Source of the DNA: Winogradskyella immobilis
GTDB lineage: Bacteria; Bacteroidota; Bacteroidia; Flavobacteriales; Flavobacteriaceae
Assembly (NCBI RefSeq): GCF_021887715.1
Contig: NZ_JAIQXX010000019.1
Span: forward strand, 1 to 52,006
DNA length: 52,006 bases
Direction of reading: 5' to 3'
Below, piece after piece: positions 33,506-42,852 of the stretch. The translations under genes were made by a program, and so were the position numbers. How positions within the stretch are numbered: the first letter of the stretch is position 1; every line of letters starts with the position of its first letter. The notes under the pieces are model-generated. The model was given only the letters and a program-made list of their open reading frames with translations, was not told where the DNA came from and did no database searches.

Positions 33506-34654
33506 ATGCACAGAGTAAACATACTATTCGTACTGTTTTTTGTAACATTCCCTCTTTTTTCACAAGCAAAATACGAAACCATTTCGTCTCAAATTTTAGG
33601 ACAAGATAGAGAACTCAAAATTTTATTGCCCAGAGGTTATTCAAACGATGATGAAAAAGCATACCCTGTGGTTTATGTTTTTGATGGAGATTATTTGTTT
33701 GAAGCTGTAGCTGGTAATGTAGATTATTATGCTTATTGGGAAGATATTCCTGAAACGATAGTGGTCGGAATTAATCAAGTAGAAAATAGAAAAGACGATT
33801 TATTTTACTCAGAACAGAATTCATTACCTATAGAAAGCGGCGCTAATTTTTTTGAATTTGTAGGGAAAGAGCTTATTCCATACATAGAAGAAAAGTATAA
33901 AACGGAAAGATTTAGAGTTGCTGTTGGTCATGGAGAAACTGCAAATTTCATTAACTATTATTTGATACGTCAAAACTCCATTTTTAATGCTTATGTGTCA
34001 ATAAGTCCAGATTTAGCAACAGATATGTCGCAATACTTATTAGAAAAAATAACGACTCTAGAAAAGAAAGTGTTTTATTACATGGCAACATCAACAGCAG
34101 ATGTGCCTCATATTATGGAAAGTGTTAAAGCGCTAGATAGTAGTATAAAGGCTAAAGAAAACACTAATTTATTATATACTTTTAATGAGTTTGAAGAATC
34201 AACACATTACGCAATGCCAGCACATGCTTTGCCAAAAGCATTAGAAAGTATCTTTTTTGTATTTCAACCCATTAGCAAAAAAGAATACAAAGAATCGGTA
34301 TTAAAATTAGAAACATCGCCGATTGAATATCTAACTCAAAAGTATCAAGAAATTAAAGATTTATTCGGAATAGAAAAGCAAATATTAATCAATGACTTTA
34401 AGGCTATTGAAGCAGCAATAAAGAAAAAAGAGCAATGGAATTATCTAGAGAATTTATCTAAAGTTGCACGTAAACAATATCCTGAAACGCTACTAAGTAG
34501 TTATTATATGGGTATGTATTACGAAAAAATAGGAGAACCTAAAAAAGCAATTAAAACTTACCGATCATCTTATGGACTAAACGAAATTGCAGGGATAACA
34601 CAAGATTATATGATAGATAAAGCTGATGAAATTAAAGCAGATTTTGATAACTAA
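33506..34654 (+). CDS. esterase-fold (IroE/Fes-like) protein lacking the nucleophile, with TPR tail
   Basis: A 382-residue secreted protein. The signal peptide ends PLFSQ (1-20). The alpha/beta-hydrolase esterase domain (about 22-255) has ELKILLPRGYSNDDEKAYPVVYVFDGDYLF and the elbow region FRVAVGHGETANFINYYLI. In the family the elbow is GHSxGG; here it is GHGETA (141-146), so the Ser at 143 is Gly. EESTHYAMPAHAL probably carries the old catalytic His. A C-terminal helical part (about 310-375) contains one TPR-like unit. A binding or scaffolding role is more likely than hydrolysis. A TACCTTGC promoter-like core lies at 33473-33480. Confidence 0.83.
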   Translation: MHRVNILFVLFFVTFPLFSQAKYETISSQILGQDRELKILLPRGYSNDDEKAYPVVYVFDGDYLFEAVAGNVDYYAYWEDIPETIVVGINQVENRKDDLFYSEQNSLPIESGANFFEFVGKELIPYIEEKYKTERFRVAVGHGETANFINYYLIRQNSIFNAYVSISPDLATDMSQYLLEKITTLEKKVFYYMATSTADVPHIMESVKALDSSIKAKENTNLLYTFNEFEESTHYAMPAHALPKALESIFFVFQPISKKEYKESVLKLETSPIEYLTQKYQEIKDLFGIEKQILINDFKAIEAAIKKKEQWNYLENLSKVARKQYPETLLSSYYMGMYYEKIGEPKKAIKTYRSSYGLNEIAGITQDYMIDKADEIKADFDN

Positions 34655-34683
34655 CCCGTAAGGCTTCAAAACCTTGTAGGTCT
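34654..34683. repeat. degenerate copy of the ACCTTGTAGGT repeat
   Basis: CCCGTAAGGCTTCAAAACCT followed by TGTAGGTCTT. The right half matches the 45628-45658 element; the left half has drifted. It lies directly after the esterase-fold gene stop. Confidence 0.6.
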
Positions 34684-34739
34684 TTAAAAACAACAAAAAA
34701 ATTCCTCCCGATGACTATCAAGGTTAACGGAAAGTAAAT

Positions 34740-36101
34740 ATGGCAAAAGTAAAGACGACGTTTTTCTGTCAGAGTTGTGGCAGTCAGTATGCAAAATGGC
34801 AAGGGCAATGTAATGCATGTAAACAATGGAATACTATTGTTGAAGAGTTAATACATAAACCAGAAAAAAGCGATTGGAAATCACCAACATCTACTTCTAA
34901 AAAGCATGCTTCAAAGCCTTTAAAAATTAATGAGATTGATAGCTCTCAAGAAGCACGCCTTAATATGCAAGATGCAGAATTTAATCGTGTGCTTGGAGGC
35001 GGAATGGTGCCTGGGTCATTAACACTTTTAGGAGGAGAACCTGGTATAGGTAAAAGTACATTATTACTTCAAATTGCCTTAAAATTAAACTATAAAACAC
35101 TATACGTTTCTGGAGAAGAAAGCCAGAAACAAATTAAAATGCGAGCTGAGCGCATTCTACCTAATAGTGATAATTGCTATATTCTTACAGAGACAAAAAC
35201 GCAACATATCTTTAAGCAGATAGAAAGTTTAGAGCCAGATATTGTTATAGTTGATTCTATTCAAACACTGCATAGTGATTATATAGAATCGTCTCCAGGG
35301 AGTATTTCGCAAATTAAAGAATGTACTACCGAGCTTATAAAATTTGCTAAAGAAACCGCAACTCCAGTTTTATTAATAGGACACATTACTAAAGATGGAC
35401 ATATTGCAGGTCCGAAAATTTTGGAGCATATGGTCGATACGGTGTTACAATTTGAAGGCGATCGTAATCATGTGTTTAGAATACTAAGAGCAAATAAAAA
35501 CCGATTTGGTTCTACAAACGAACTCGGTATTTATGAGATGCAAGGTTCAGGATTAAGAGAGGTTAGCAATCCGTCTGAGCTATTAATCTCTGAAAAAGAC
35601 GGAGAATTATCAGGTAACGCTGTAGCCGCAACTTTAGAAGGTATGCGTCCTTTGATGATAGAAGTTCAGGCGCTTGTGAGTACAGCGGTTTATGGCACGC
35701 CTCAGCGCTCCGCAACAGGTTTTAATGCAAAACGTTTAAATATGCTTTTAGCCGTTTTAGAAAAACGAGCAGGTTTTAGACTCGGTGCAAAAGATGTGTT
35801 TTTAAACATTACTGGAGGCATAACTGTCGACGATCCAGCTATAGACTTGGCAGTAGTCGCATCAATATTGTCTTCTAATGAAGATGAGGCTTTACCTAGT
35901 GATTATTGCTTTGCTGCTGAGGTTGGGTTGTCAGGAGAGATTAGACCTGTACAACGTGTAGAGCAACGCATTTTAGAAGCAGAAAAGTTAGGATTTTCAA
36001 CCATTTTTGTATCTAAATACAATAAAATAGCCTTGAAAAATCCTGCGATTAAAGTTCAATTGATCTCTAAGGTTGAAGACTTAGTAGGGTTTTTGATATA
36101 A
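34740..36101 (+). CDS. radA: DNA repair protein RadA (Sms)
   Basis: A 453-residue DnaB-type branch-migration helicase of recombination. The N-terminal C4 zinc finger uses C10, C13, C24 and C27. The Walker A is GEPGIGKST (99-107). The RadA-specific KNRFG motif is in ANKNRFGSTNELG. The C-terminal Lon-protease-like domain includes VQALVSTAVYGTPQRSATGFN and SGEIRPVQRVEQRI. The start is ATG at 34740 with no competing candidate. Confidence 0.97.
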   Translation: MAKVKTTFFCQSCGSQYAKWQGQCNACKQWNTIVEELIHKPEKSDWKSPTSTSKKHASKPLKINEIDSSQEARLNMQDAEFNRVLGGGMVPGSLTLLGGEPGIGKSTLLLQIALKLNYKTLYVSGEESQKQIKMRAERILPNSDNCYILTETKTQHIFKQIESLEPDIVIVDSIQTLHSDYIESSPGSISQIKECTTELIKFAKETATPVLLIGHITKDGHIAGPKILEHMVDTVLQFEGDRNHVFRILRANKNRFGSTNELGIYEMQGSGLREVSNPSELLISEKDGELSGNAVAATLEGMRPLMIEVQALVSTAVYGTPQRSATGFNAKRLNMLLAVLEKRAGFRLGAKDVFLNITGGITVDDPAIDLAVVASILSSNEDEALPSDYCFAAEVGLSGEIRPVQRVEQRILEAEKLGFSTIFVSKYNKIALKNPAIKVQLISKVEDLVGFLI

Positions 36102-36129
36102 TTCCGTTATAATTTCACTCAATTTTCTT

Positions 36130-36137
36130 TACTTTTG
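36130..36137 (+). promoter_or_regulatory. predicted promoter core of ileS
   Basis: TACTTTTG is an exact TAnnTTTG match, 23 bp before the ileS ATG in the 59-bp gap after radA. Confidence 0.45.
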
Positions 36138-36160
36138 CGCTCTTATAATACTAGAGTACA

Positions 36161-39100
36161 ATGAGCCAAAAGTTCCCTGAATACAAAGGACTTAACTTGT
36201 CAAAAGTTGCAGAAGAGATTAACAACTATTGGCAAGATCAAGATATTTTTAATAAAAGTGTTACCACTAGAGAAGGCAAACCGCCTTATGTGTTTTTTGA
36301 AGGACCGCCTTCGGCAAACGGATTACCTGGAGTACACCATGTTTTAGCACGTGCTATAAAAGACATTTTTCCACGTTATAAAACAATGAAAGGCTTTCAG
36401 GTAAAACGTAAAGCGGGTTGGGATACTCATGGTTTGCCTATTGAGCTTGGAGTTGAAAAAGAACTTGGTATTACTAAAGAAGATATTGGTACAAAGATTA
36501 CTGTAGAAGAGTATAATGCGGCTTGTAAAAAAGCGGTAATGCGTTATACAGATATCTGGAATGACCTTACGCAGAAAATGGGATATTGGGTAAATATGGA
36601 TGATCCATATATCACTTATAAATCCAAATACATGGAATCTGTTTGGTGGTTACTCAAACAGATTTACGATAAAAATTTATTATATAAAGGCTATACTATT
36701 CAGCCGTATTCTCCAAAAGCAGGTACTGGTTTAAGTTCTCACGAGTTAAATCAACCAGGGACTTACCAAGATGTTACAGATACTACAATAGTGGCTCAAT
36801 TTAAAGCTAATGAAGATTCATTGCCAGAATTTCTAAAAAAATATGATCATTTACATTTTTTAGCATGGACGACTACACCATGGACATTGCCTAGTAATAC
36901 GGCATTAACAGTTGGCCCAAAGATTGATTACGTTGTTGTAGCAACTTATAATCAATATACTTTTGAGCCTGTGCATGTTATTTTGGCGAAGAGCCTTGTA
37001 GGAAAACAGTTTGTTGGAAAATACGAGCAAACAGAAGACGTTTCAGTATTGTCTAATTTTTCAAAAGAAGACAAGAAAATTCCATTTTTAATCTGCACAG
37101 AATGTAAAGGAACGGATTTAGTCGATATCACATACGAGCAATTATTAGATTATGCGCTACCTAACGATAATCCGGAGAATGCTTTTAGAGTGATATCTGG
37201 TGATTTTGTAACGACAGAAGATGGAACGGGTATTGTACATACATCACCAACTTTTGGTGCTGATGATGCTTTAGTAGCAAAACAAGCTGTGCCAGAAGTA
37301 CCGCCATTATTAGTTAAAGACGATAATGATAATTTAGTGCCACTTGTAGATTTACAAGGAAAGTTTAGACCAGAAATGGGAGAGTTTGCAGGTAAATATG
37401 TTAAGAATGAATATTATACAGATGGTGAAGCTCCTGAAAAATCTGTAGATGTTGAACTCGCTATTAAACTAAAAACAGAAAACAAAGCCTTTAAGGTAGA
37501 AAAATATAAGCATAGCTATCCAAACTGTTGGCGTACAGATAAACCTATATTATATTATCCTTTAGATTCTTGGTTTATTAAAGTTACAGACATTAAGGGT
37601 AGAATGCATGAGTTAAATACCACCATAAACTGGAAACCTAAATCTACAGGTGAAGGTCGTTTTGGAAACTGGTTAGCAAATGCAAACGACTGGAATTTAT
37701 CGCGCTCACGTTTTTGGGGAATTCCATTGCCAATTTGGAGAACAGAAGATGGTAAAGAACAATTATGTATTGGCTCTGTTGAAGAACTGAAAAACGAAAT
37801 GCAAAAGGCAGTGGCGGCTGAGGTTCTCGAAGCCGATATTTTTGCTGATTTTAAAGTTGGAGATATGTCTGAAGCTAATTATGATACGATTGACCTTCAT
37901 AAAAACATTGTAGACAAAATTGTGTTAGTTTCAGAATCTGGTCAACCGATGAAACGAGAAAGTGATTTAATTGATGTTTGGTTCGATTCAGGATCTATGC
38001 CTTATGCACAATGGCATTATCCGTTTGAAAACAAAGAGCTGATTGATGAAAACAAATCGTTTCCTGCAGACTTTATTGCTGAAGGTGTTGACCAAACACG
38101 TGGATGGTTTTACACATTACATGCTATTGGTACTATGGTTTTCGATTCTGTAGCTTATAAAAATGTAGTCTCAAACGGACTTGTTTTAGACAAGAACGGA
38201 CAGAAGATGTCTAAGCGTTTAGGCAATGCTACAGATCCTTTTGAAACCTTATCAAAATATGGAGCAGATGCCACACGCTGGTATATGATTAGTAATGCCA
38301 ACCCATGGGATAATTTAAAATTTGATAGTGATGGTATTGCAGAGGTAAGCCGAAAGTTTTTTGGGACCTTATATAACACCTATTCATTCTTTACATTATA
38401 TACTAATATTGACGGATTTAAATATTCAGAAGCTGATATTTCATTAAACGAACGTCCAGAAATAGACCGTTGGATCCTTTCAGAATTAAATACATTAATA
38501 CAAAAGGTTGATGAATTTTATGCTGAGTACGAACCTACAAAAGCCGCGAGAGCTATTTCAAACTTTACGCAAGAATATTTGAGTAATTGGTATGTACGTT
38601 TAAGTAGAAGGCGTTTTTGGAAAGGGGATTATCAAGCGGATAAAATTTCGGCATATCAAACTTTATATACATGCATGGTAACTCTAGCAAAACTTGGTGC
38701 GCCTATTGCTCCGTTCTTTATGGATCGACTGTACTTAGATTTAAATGCTGTGACTCAAAAGGAAAATTTTGAAAGTGTGCATCTAGCAGAATTCCCAATT
38801 GCAGATATAAATGTTATTGATAAGTCGTTAGAACGGAAAATGGAAAATGCGCAAACCATATCTTCACTTGTATTGTCATTGAGAGCTAAAGAAAAAATTA
38901 AAGTGCGTCAGCCACTTCAAAAAATAATGATTCCGGTAACAAGCAAAGAACAAAAAGAAGAGATTAGTGCGGTTTCAGATTTAATAAAACACGAAGTTAA
39001 CATAAAAGAAATTGAACTTTTAGAAGATGCTTCAGACATATTAGTAAAACAAATTAAACCAAATTTTAAAGCACTAGGCCCTAAGTATGGTAAAGATATG

Positions 39101-39565
39101 AAGCTGATTTCTAGCGCTATAAGTAGTTTTGTTTCAGAAGATATCAACAAAATTGAACAAAATGGAAGTTTTGAGCTTGAAATTAATGGAAAAAATATTA
39201 CTTTAGGACTTGATGATGTAGAGATTACATCTCAAGATATTGAAGGGTGGCTTGTAGCTAATGAAGGCGTATTAACAGTAGCTTTAGATGTTACTATAAA
39301 TGAGGATTTACGAAAAGAAGGGATTGCACGTGAGCTTGTAAATCGTATTCAGAATCTTCGTAAGGATTCAGGTTTTGAAGTGACAGATAGAATTAACGTA
39401 CAATTACTTAGAGATGATAACGTTATAGCAGCTGTAGAAAGTAATGAAGCATATATTAAGTCAGAAACCTTAACAGAAGAATTAGAGATTATTGATAACT
39501 TAAACAATGGTATAGAAATAGTATTTGATGATGTAAAGACCAAATTGTTTATTCAAAAAAATTAA
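36161..39565 (+). CDS. ileS: isoleucyl-tRNA synthetase (long type)
   Basis: A 1134-residue class I aminoacyl-tRNA synthetase. The HIGH-equivalent is GVHH (57-60) in PPSANGLPGVHHVLAR. KMSKR is at 682-686. WTTTPWTLPSNTALTVG lies in the editing domain. The enzyme lacks the C-terminal Cys-rich zinc segment of the E. coli type and belongs to the long, eukaryote-like group; members of that group are often less sensitive to mupirocin (family knowledge). It is followed after 8 bp by the DksA-like gene. Confidence 0.97.
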   Translation: MSQKFPEYKGLNLSKVAEEINNYWQDQDIFNKSVTTREGKPPYVFFEGPPSANGLPGVHHVLARAIKDIFPRYKTMKGFQVKRKAGWDTHGLPIELGVEKELGITKEDIGTKITVEEYNAACKKAVMRYTDIWNDLTQKMGYWVNMDDPYITYKSKYMESVWWLLKQIYDKNLLYKGYTIQPYSPKAGTGLSSHELNQPGTYQDVTDTTIVAQFKANEDSLPEFLKKYDHLHFLAWTTTPWTLPSNTALTVGPKIDYVVVATYNQYTFEPVHVILAKSLVGKQFVGKYEQTEDVSVLSNFSKEDKKIPFLICTECKGTDLVDITYEQLLDYALPNDNPENAFRVISGDFVTTEDGTGIVHTSPTFGADDALVAKQAVPEVPPLLVKDDNDNLVPLVDLQGKFRPEMGEFAGKYVKNEYYTDGEAPEKSVDVELAIKLKTENKAFKVEKYKHSYPNCWRTDKPILYYPLDSWFIKVTDIKGRMHELNTTINWKPKSTGEGRFGNWLANANDWNLSRSRFWGIPLPIWRTEDGKEQLCIGSVEELKNEMQKAVAAEVLEADIFADFKVGDMSEANYDTIDLHKNIVDKIVLVSESGQPMKRESDLIDVWFDSGSMPYAQWHYPFENKELIDENKSFPADFIAEGVDQTRGWFYTLHAIGTMVFDSVAYKNVVSNGLVLDKNGQKMSKRLGNATDPFETLSKYGADATRWYMISNANPWDNLKFDSDGIAEVSRKFFGTLYNTYSFFTLYTNIDGFKYSEADISLNERPEIDRWILSELNTLIQKVDEFYAEYEPTKAARAISNFTQEYLSNWYVRLSRRRFWKGDYQADKISAYQTLYTCMVTLAKLGAPIAPFFMDRLYLDLNAVTQKENFESVHLAEFPIADINVIDKSLERKMENAQTISSLVLSLRAKEKIKVRQPLQKIMIPVTSKEQKEEISAVSDLIKHEVNIKEIELLEDASDILVKQIKPNFKALGPKYGKDMKLISSAISSFVSEDINKIEQNGSFELEINGKNITLGLDDVEITSQDIEGWLVANEGVLTVALDVTINEDLRKEGIARELVNRIQNLRKDSGFEVTDRINVQLLRDDNVIAAVESNEAYIKSETLTEELEIIDNLNNGIEIVFDDVKTKLFIQKN

Positions 39566-39573
39566 AACCAATT

Positions 39574-39957
39574 ATGGCACCAGAATTAAAAAACAGATAT
39601 TCGGATAAAGATTTAGAAGAATTTAGAGTATTAATCCAAGACAAAATTGATAAAGCCGAGCACGATTTAGAATTGATAAAAAGTGCGTATATGAACGATC
39701 ATAATAATGGTACGGATGATACGTCACCAACATTTAAAGCTTTTGAAGAAGGCAGTGCAACAATGAGCAAAGAAGCAAATTCTGCATTAGCAATTCGTCA
39801 AGAAAAATTTATTCGTGATTTAAAAAATGCACTCATTCGTATTGAAAACAAAACTTATGGTGTTTGTCGTGTTACACAGAAACTGATAAATAAAGAACGT
39901 TTAAAATTAGTGCCACATGCAACACTTAGTATTGAAGCTAAGAATATGCAGAAATAA
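39574..39957 (+). CDS. TraR/DksA-family protein without zinc-finger cysteines
   Basis: A 127-residue protein with an N-terminal coiled coil (about 10-90) and the C-terminal globule YGVCRVTQKLINKERLKLVPHATLSIEAKNM. Only C98 remains of the four zinc cysteines of DksA. The rest of the zinc-finger fold sequence, including RL--VP-ATLSIEA, is conserved. DksA binds the RNA polymerase secondary channel with ppGpp; whether this form does is unknown. It is tightly linked to ileS, as in other Bacteroidota. Confidence 0.9.
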   Translation: MAPELKNRYSDKDLEEFRVLIQDKIDKAEHDLELIKSAYMNDHNNGTDDTSPTFKAFEEGSATMSKEANSALAIRQEKFIRDLKNALIRIENKTYGVCRVTQKLINKERLKLVPHATLSIEAKNMQK

Positions 39958-39960
39958 TTA

Positions 39961-39983
39961 ATTCCTGCGAAAGCAGGAATCTC
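39961..39983. repeat. CCTGCGAAAGCAGG repeat cassette after the DksA-like gene
   Basis: The stem is ATTCCTGC-GAAA-GCAGGAAT followed by CTC. It matches the element at 10251-10276 in the opposite orientation, without the GTCA end. Confidence 0.75.
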
Positions 39984-39988
39984 AAATT

Positions 39989-40648
39989 TTGAAAACCAAA
40001 AAACACATACAACCTCGTGGAATTTTTCGCGGGGCTTTTTTATGTTTTTATTTCTTAGGAGGAATGTTTTATCGTTTCTCACAAAATAAGGGAGAAACAG
40101 TATTCTCTGCTATAGGTATTTCTAAAGTTGTTGTAAATGGAAATCAAATTTTTAATATAGATATAGAGACAGGTGAGGCAGAAGACATTAAAGTGTTTTC
40201 ATTAACCGATGGAGAATATCAAGATGACTTTAAGGTGTTTTCAGAATTAAAAGATGGATTACTAAACGTAGGTTTAATACGTTCACCGTTTTATAATAAA
40301 CCAGATGATAAGCGTAATGCTCATAAAGTTATTGCAGCAACCTTGAAGATTATATTGCCAAAGAATCATGACCTTTCCGTTACTAGTGATGTTGGTTCGG
40401 TAGATATAAAAGGGGATTTTAATACACTATTTATTCAATTGGCTGAAGGCTATTTTAAGTTTGAAGGCATTGCAAGATCTGCTGTAGTAAATACAATAGA
40501 AGGAGCTATATCTATTGCAACACAAAATGCAGATGTAGAGGCAACTTCTAGCTATGGTAAAATAGATATTGAAAAAATGATTGTTAGAGACAATCGATGG
40601 CAATTACAATCCATACATGGTAATATTAATGTTGTAAAAAAAGAATAA
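39989..40648 (+). CDS. secreted DUF4097-like beta-solenoid protein, start uncertain
   Basis: A 219-residue frame from TTG at 39989. A basic start (KTKKHIQPRGIFR) and a hydrophobic stretch ending YRFSQ look like a signal peptide. The mature part has regular short beta repeats (LSVTSDVGSVDIKGDFNTLF, EGAISIATQNADVEATSSYGKIDIEK, SIHGNINVVKKE) typical of DUF4097/adhesin-like proteins. An intrinsic terminator (40013-40041) lies inside the first codons, so translation might instead begin at ATG 40064, which would remove most of the signal peptide. The stop overlaps the lspA start (TAATG). Confidence 0.65.
   Translation: MKTKKHIQPRGIFRGAFLCFYFLGGMFYRFSQNKGETVFSAIGISKVVVNGNQIFNIDIETGEAEDIKVFSLTDGEYQDDFKVFSELKDGLLNVGLIRSPFYNKPDDKRNAHKVIAATLKIILPKNHDLSVTSDVGSVDIKGDFNTLFIQLAEGYFKFEGIARSAVVNTIEGAISIATQNADVEATSSYGKIDIEKMIVRDNRWQLQSIHGNINVVKKE
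40013..40041 (+). terminator. intrinsic terminator after ileS-DksA
   Basis: CCTCGTG (40013-40019) pairs with CGCGGGG (40028-40034), including G-U pairs, followed by CTTTTTT. It has good terminator geometry, yet lies within the open frame that starts at 39989. Confidence 0.6.
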
Positions 40649-41313
40649 TGTCTTTAAAGAAAGCAATCTTTATTATAATTTGTGTTTTACTCATTGACCA
40701 AATAAGTAAAATCTATATAAAAACCCACTTTGAATTAGATGAAACAGTGCCTGTGTTTTCTTGGTTTAAAATTGTTTTTGTTGAGAATGAAGGTATGGCT
40801 TGGGGCACAAAATTGAGTGATGTGTTTTCTTTTATTTCAGATAAAAGCGCCAAGCTTATTTTAACCTTATTTAGAATAGTTGCAGTTACTGCTATAGGTT
40901 TTTGGTTGGTAGATGTTATTAAAAAAGAAAAAACAAAATTGTTGATTTTTGCAATAGCATTAATTTTTTCAGGAGCTTTAGGTAATATTATAGATTCTGT
41001 ATTCTATGGTGTTTTATTTAATGATAGTGTTATGGAAGTGGCGACGTTTTTACCAGAAGATGGAGGTTACGCAAATGTATTTCATGGTAATGTTGTAGAT
41101 ATGTTACACTTTCCTTTATGGTCTGGAGTTCTCCCAGAATGGATACCATTTCTAGGTGGAAAATACATTTCGTTTTTTGACCCTGTTTTTAATGTTGCCG
41201 ACATGGCTATTAGTACTGGGATTGGTATTTTAATTGTGTTTAATAAAAGAGCGTTTAAGGATACAATTAAAACCGATACAATTTTTCAGGAGTCACACAA
41301 TAATCCAGTTTAA
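40648..41313 (+). CDS. lspA: lipoprotein signal peptidase LspA
   Basis: A 221-residue inner-membrane aspartyl protease that removes signal peptides from prolipoproteins. Four TM helices. The catalytic aspartates are D116 in GALGNIIDSVFYG and D185 in FNVADMAIST. The loop between them (about 122-178, with GNVVDMLHFPLW) is longer than in E. coli, as in other Flavobacteriia. The 3' end overlaps the convergent cyclo-ligase gene by 47 bp. Confidence 0.96.
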   Translation: MSLKKAIFIIICVLLIDQISKIYIKTHFELDETVPVFSWFKIVFVENEGMAWGTKLSDVFSFISDKSAKLILTLFRIVAVTAIGFWLVDVIKKEKTKLLIFAIALIFSGALGNIIDSVFYGVLFNDSVMEVATFLPEDGGYANVFHGNVVDMLHFPLWSGVLPEWIPFLGGKYISFFDPVFNVADMAISTGIGILIVFNKRAFKDTIKTDTIFQESHNNPV

Positions 41314-41830
41314 CATCATCTTCTAAAGTTTCAATGATCTCATTTTCAGCTTCAAAAAAAGACAAACCAATTTTAATGGTTTCGGGTTTGCAATCGGCTA
41401 AAAATCGATCATAGAATCCTTTACCATAGCCAACACGATTGCCTTTATTGTCGAAAGCTAAAAGCGGAATAAAAACAACATCTAATTGTGAAGATTGAAT
41501 CTCTATACCATCAATAGGTTCAGGAATATTATAAGTGTTTTTTTGCAACCTAGTATTGTCTGTTAATAGATAATGCGTCATGCTAAAATCCGTAAAATTG
41601 CTTTTAGAGATTACAATATTCTTATCTTTTCCTGATAGTATGTTTAAAATGTAATCGGTATTAACTTCGTGCTGTGTTTCAATAGTTAAAAACACATGAT
41701 AGAATAAAGCATTCCAAATATCTAATTGCAACAATTGATTAGCAATAGCTAAACTTTTATCTTCAATATCGGTTGAAGATAATTGCTGTCGTAATGCTTT
41801 ATATTTTTTTCGTAATTCAGACTTAGTCAT
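41267..41830 (-). CDS. 5-formyltetrahydrofolate cyclo-ligase
   Basis: A 187-residue enzyme (MTHFS) that converts 5-formyl-THF to 5,10-methenyl-THF with ATP. MTKSELRKKYKALRQQL is the usual basic N-terminus. VFIPLLAFDNKGNRVGYGKGFYDRFL is the substrate-binding signature with GYGKGFYD. DYCVTPE ends the fold. The start codon overlaps the stop of the upstream AstE-like gene by 1 bp, implying coupling within a rimK-AstE-cyclo-ligase operon. Confidence 0.95.
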   Translation of the reverse strand: MTKSELRKKYKALRQQLSSTDIEDKSLAIANQLLQLDIWNALFYHVFLTIETQHEVNTDYILNILSGKDKNIVISKSNFTDFSMTHYLLTDNTRLQKNTYNIPEPIDGIEIQSSQLDVVFIPLLAFDNKGNRVGYGKGFYDRFLADCKPETIKIGLSFFEAENEIIETLEDDVKLDYCVTPEKLYRF

Positions 41831-42798
41831 TAATTTTGAAGCTTCGTAGAGATATGAAAAATGGCATCTCCTTGGTAGATGATAGGAGACTCATTCACAT
41901 TAAAAATATAGCCGTCATTTGGCGCTTTCACAAAATGGTTAAAGCTACCATAAGGATCTGTAATGTGTCCTAATACATCTCCTTTTTCTACTCTAGAATT
42001 TATAGCAACCGAAGCTTTAAACATTCCAGAATATTTTGCACGTAACCATTTGCTTTCTTCAATTTTTATGCAGCTTTTTTTAGGTTTAGACACTTTAAAT
42101 TTAGAGTTTAACATTTCCAAATGATGCAAAACCCGTTTAGTGCCATTAACACCCGTATTGGTTATGGTATTATCTATATTAAAAGATTTACCGCCTTCAA
42201 AAAGCAATATCGGAATTCCGAGTTTATAACACGAGCTTCGGAATGAATTATTTAAATTTTTGGTGTAAAGTGTAAATGGTGCTCTAAAAACCTGTGCAAG
42301 TTCATCAAGTACAATTTCGTTTTTCACAACACGAATTTGAGCTGCATTAAAACGATCAGCACCACCAGTATGAAAATCTAAAATTAAATCGGCATGTGGT
42401 ACAATTTCGTTCATTAATTTATGAGCTACTCTACTGGCTAAAGAGCCTTTTTTTCCGCCAGGAAAAACACGATTTAAATCACGTCCGTCAGGAAACAAAC
42501 GATCCATATTAATAAAACCAAATACATTAATAACAGGGATACATATAATTGTACCTCGTTTAGGTTTATTAATACCTTTGGCAATAATTTGACGTACAAT
42601 TTCTACTCCATTTATTTCATCTCCATGGATGCCTGCAGTAATTAAAACGGTTGGGCCAGGTTTTTTGGAGCGTTCAATAATTACAGGAACATCTATGGTG
42701 TTTTGTGTGTGTAGTTTAGCAACATTAAAACTTACTTTGGCACTTTCGCCAAGCGCTACTTTCTCACCTAAAATATCTAAGACTTCTTTTTCGCTCAT
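41830..42798 (-). CDS. succinylglutamate desuccinylase/aspartoacylase-like zinc hydrolase
   Basis: A 322-residue M14-type metal hydrolase from ATG at 42798; a TTG at 42819 would add seven residues and is less likely. Zinc ligands are H58 and E61 in TAGIHGDEINGVE and H143 in LDFHTGG. The substrate-binding segment is DGRDLNRVFPGG. The general base is the Glu of LLFEGGKS. A C-terminal beta-domain ends with VKAPNDGYIFNVNESP. Its partner gene is rimK, 54 bp upstream. The substrate is unknown; an amide bond made by the glutamate ligase is plausible (inference). Confidence 0.92.
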   Translation of the reverse strand: MSEKEVLDILGEKVALGESAKVSFNVAKLHTQNTIDVPVIIERSKKPGPTVLITAGIHGDEINGVEIVRQIIAKGINKPKRGTIICIPVINVFGFINMDRLFPDGRDLNRVFPGGKKGSLASRVAHKLMNEIVPHADLILDFHTGGADRFNAAQIRVVKNEIVLDELAQVFRAPFTLYTKNLNNSFRSSCYKLGIPILLFEGGKSFNIDNTITNTGVNGTKRVLHHLEMLNSKFKVSKPKKSCIKIEESKWLRAKYSGMFKASVAINSRVEKGDVLGHITDPYGSFNHFVKAPNDGYIFNVNESPIIYQGDAIFHISTKLQN

Positions 42799-42852
42799 AT
42801 TTATTTCTTGCCAACTCAATAACTATTAGGAAGGCCTATTTTTTAATTCTAC

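Noticed and set aside
36329..36340. Apparent loss of the HIGH motif in IleS (GVHH)
   Set aside because: The G-x-H-H form is a known variant in long-type IleS enzymes; KMSKR is intact.
39574..39957. DksA-like gene as pseudogene because of missing cysteines
   Set aside because: The fold sequence and linkage to ileS are conserved, and this Cys-poor form is a lineage feature.
42799..42819. Extension of the AstE-like protein (MSWQEIN)
   Set aside because: It begins with TTG; an ATG with a purine-rich upstream stretch lies at 42798.
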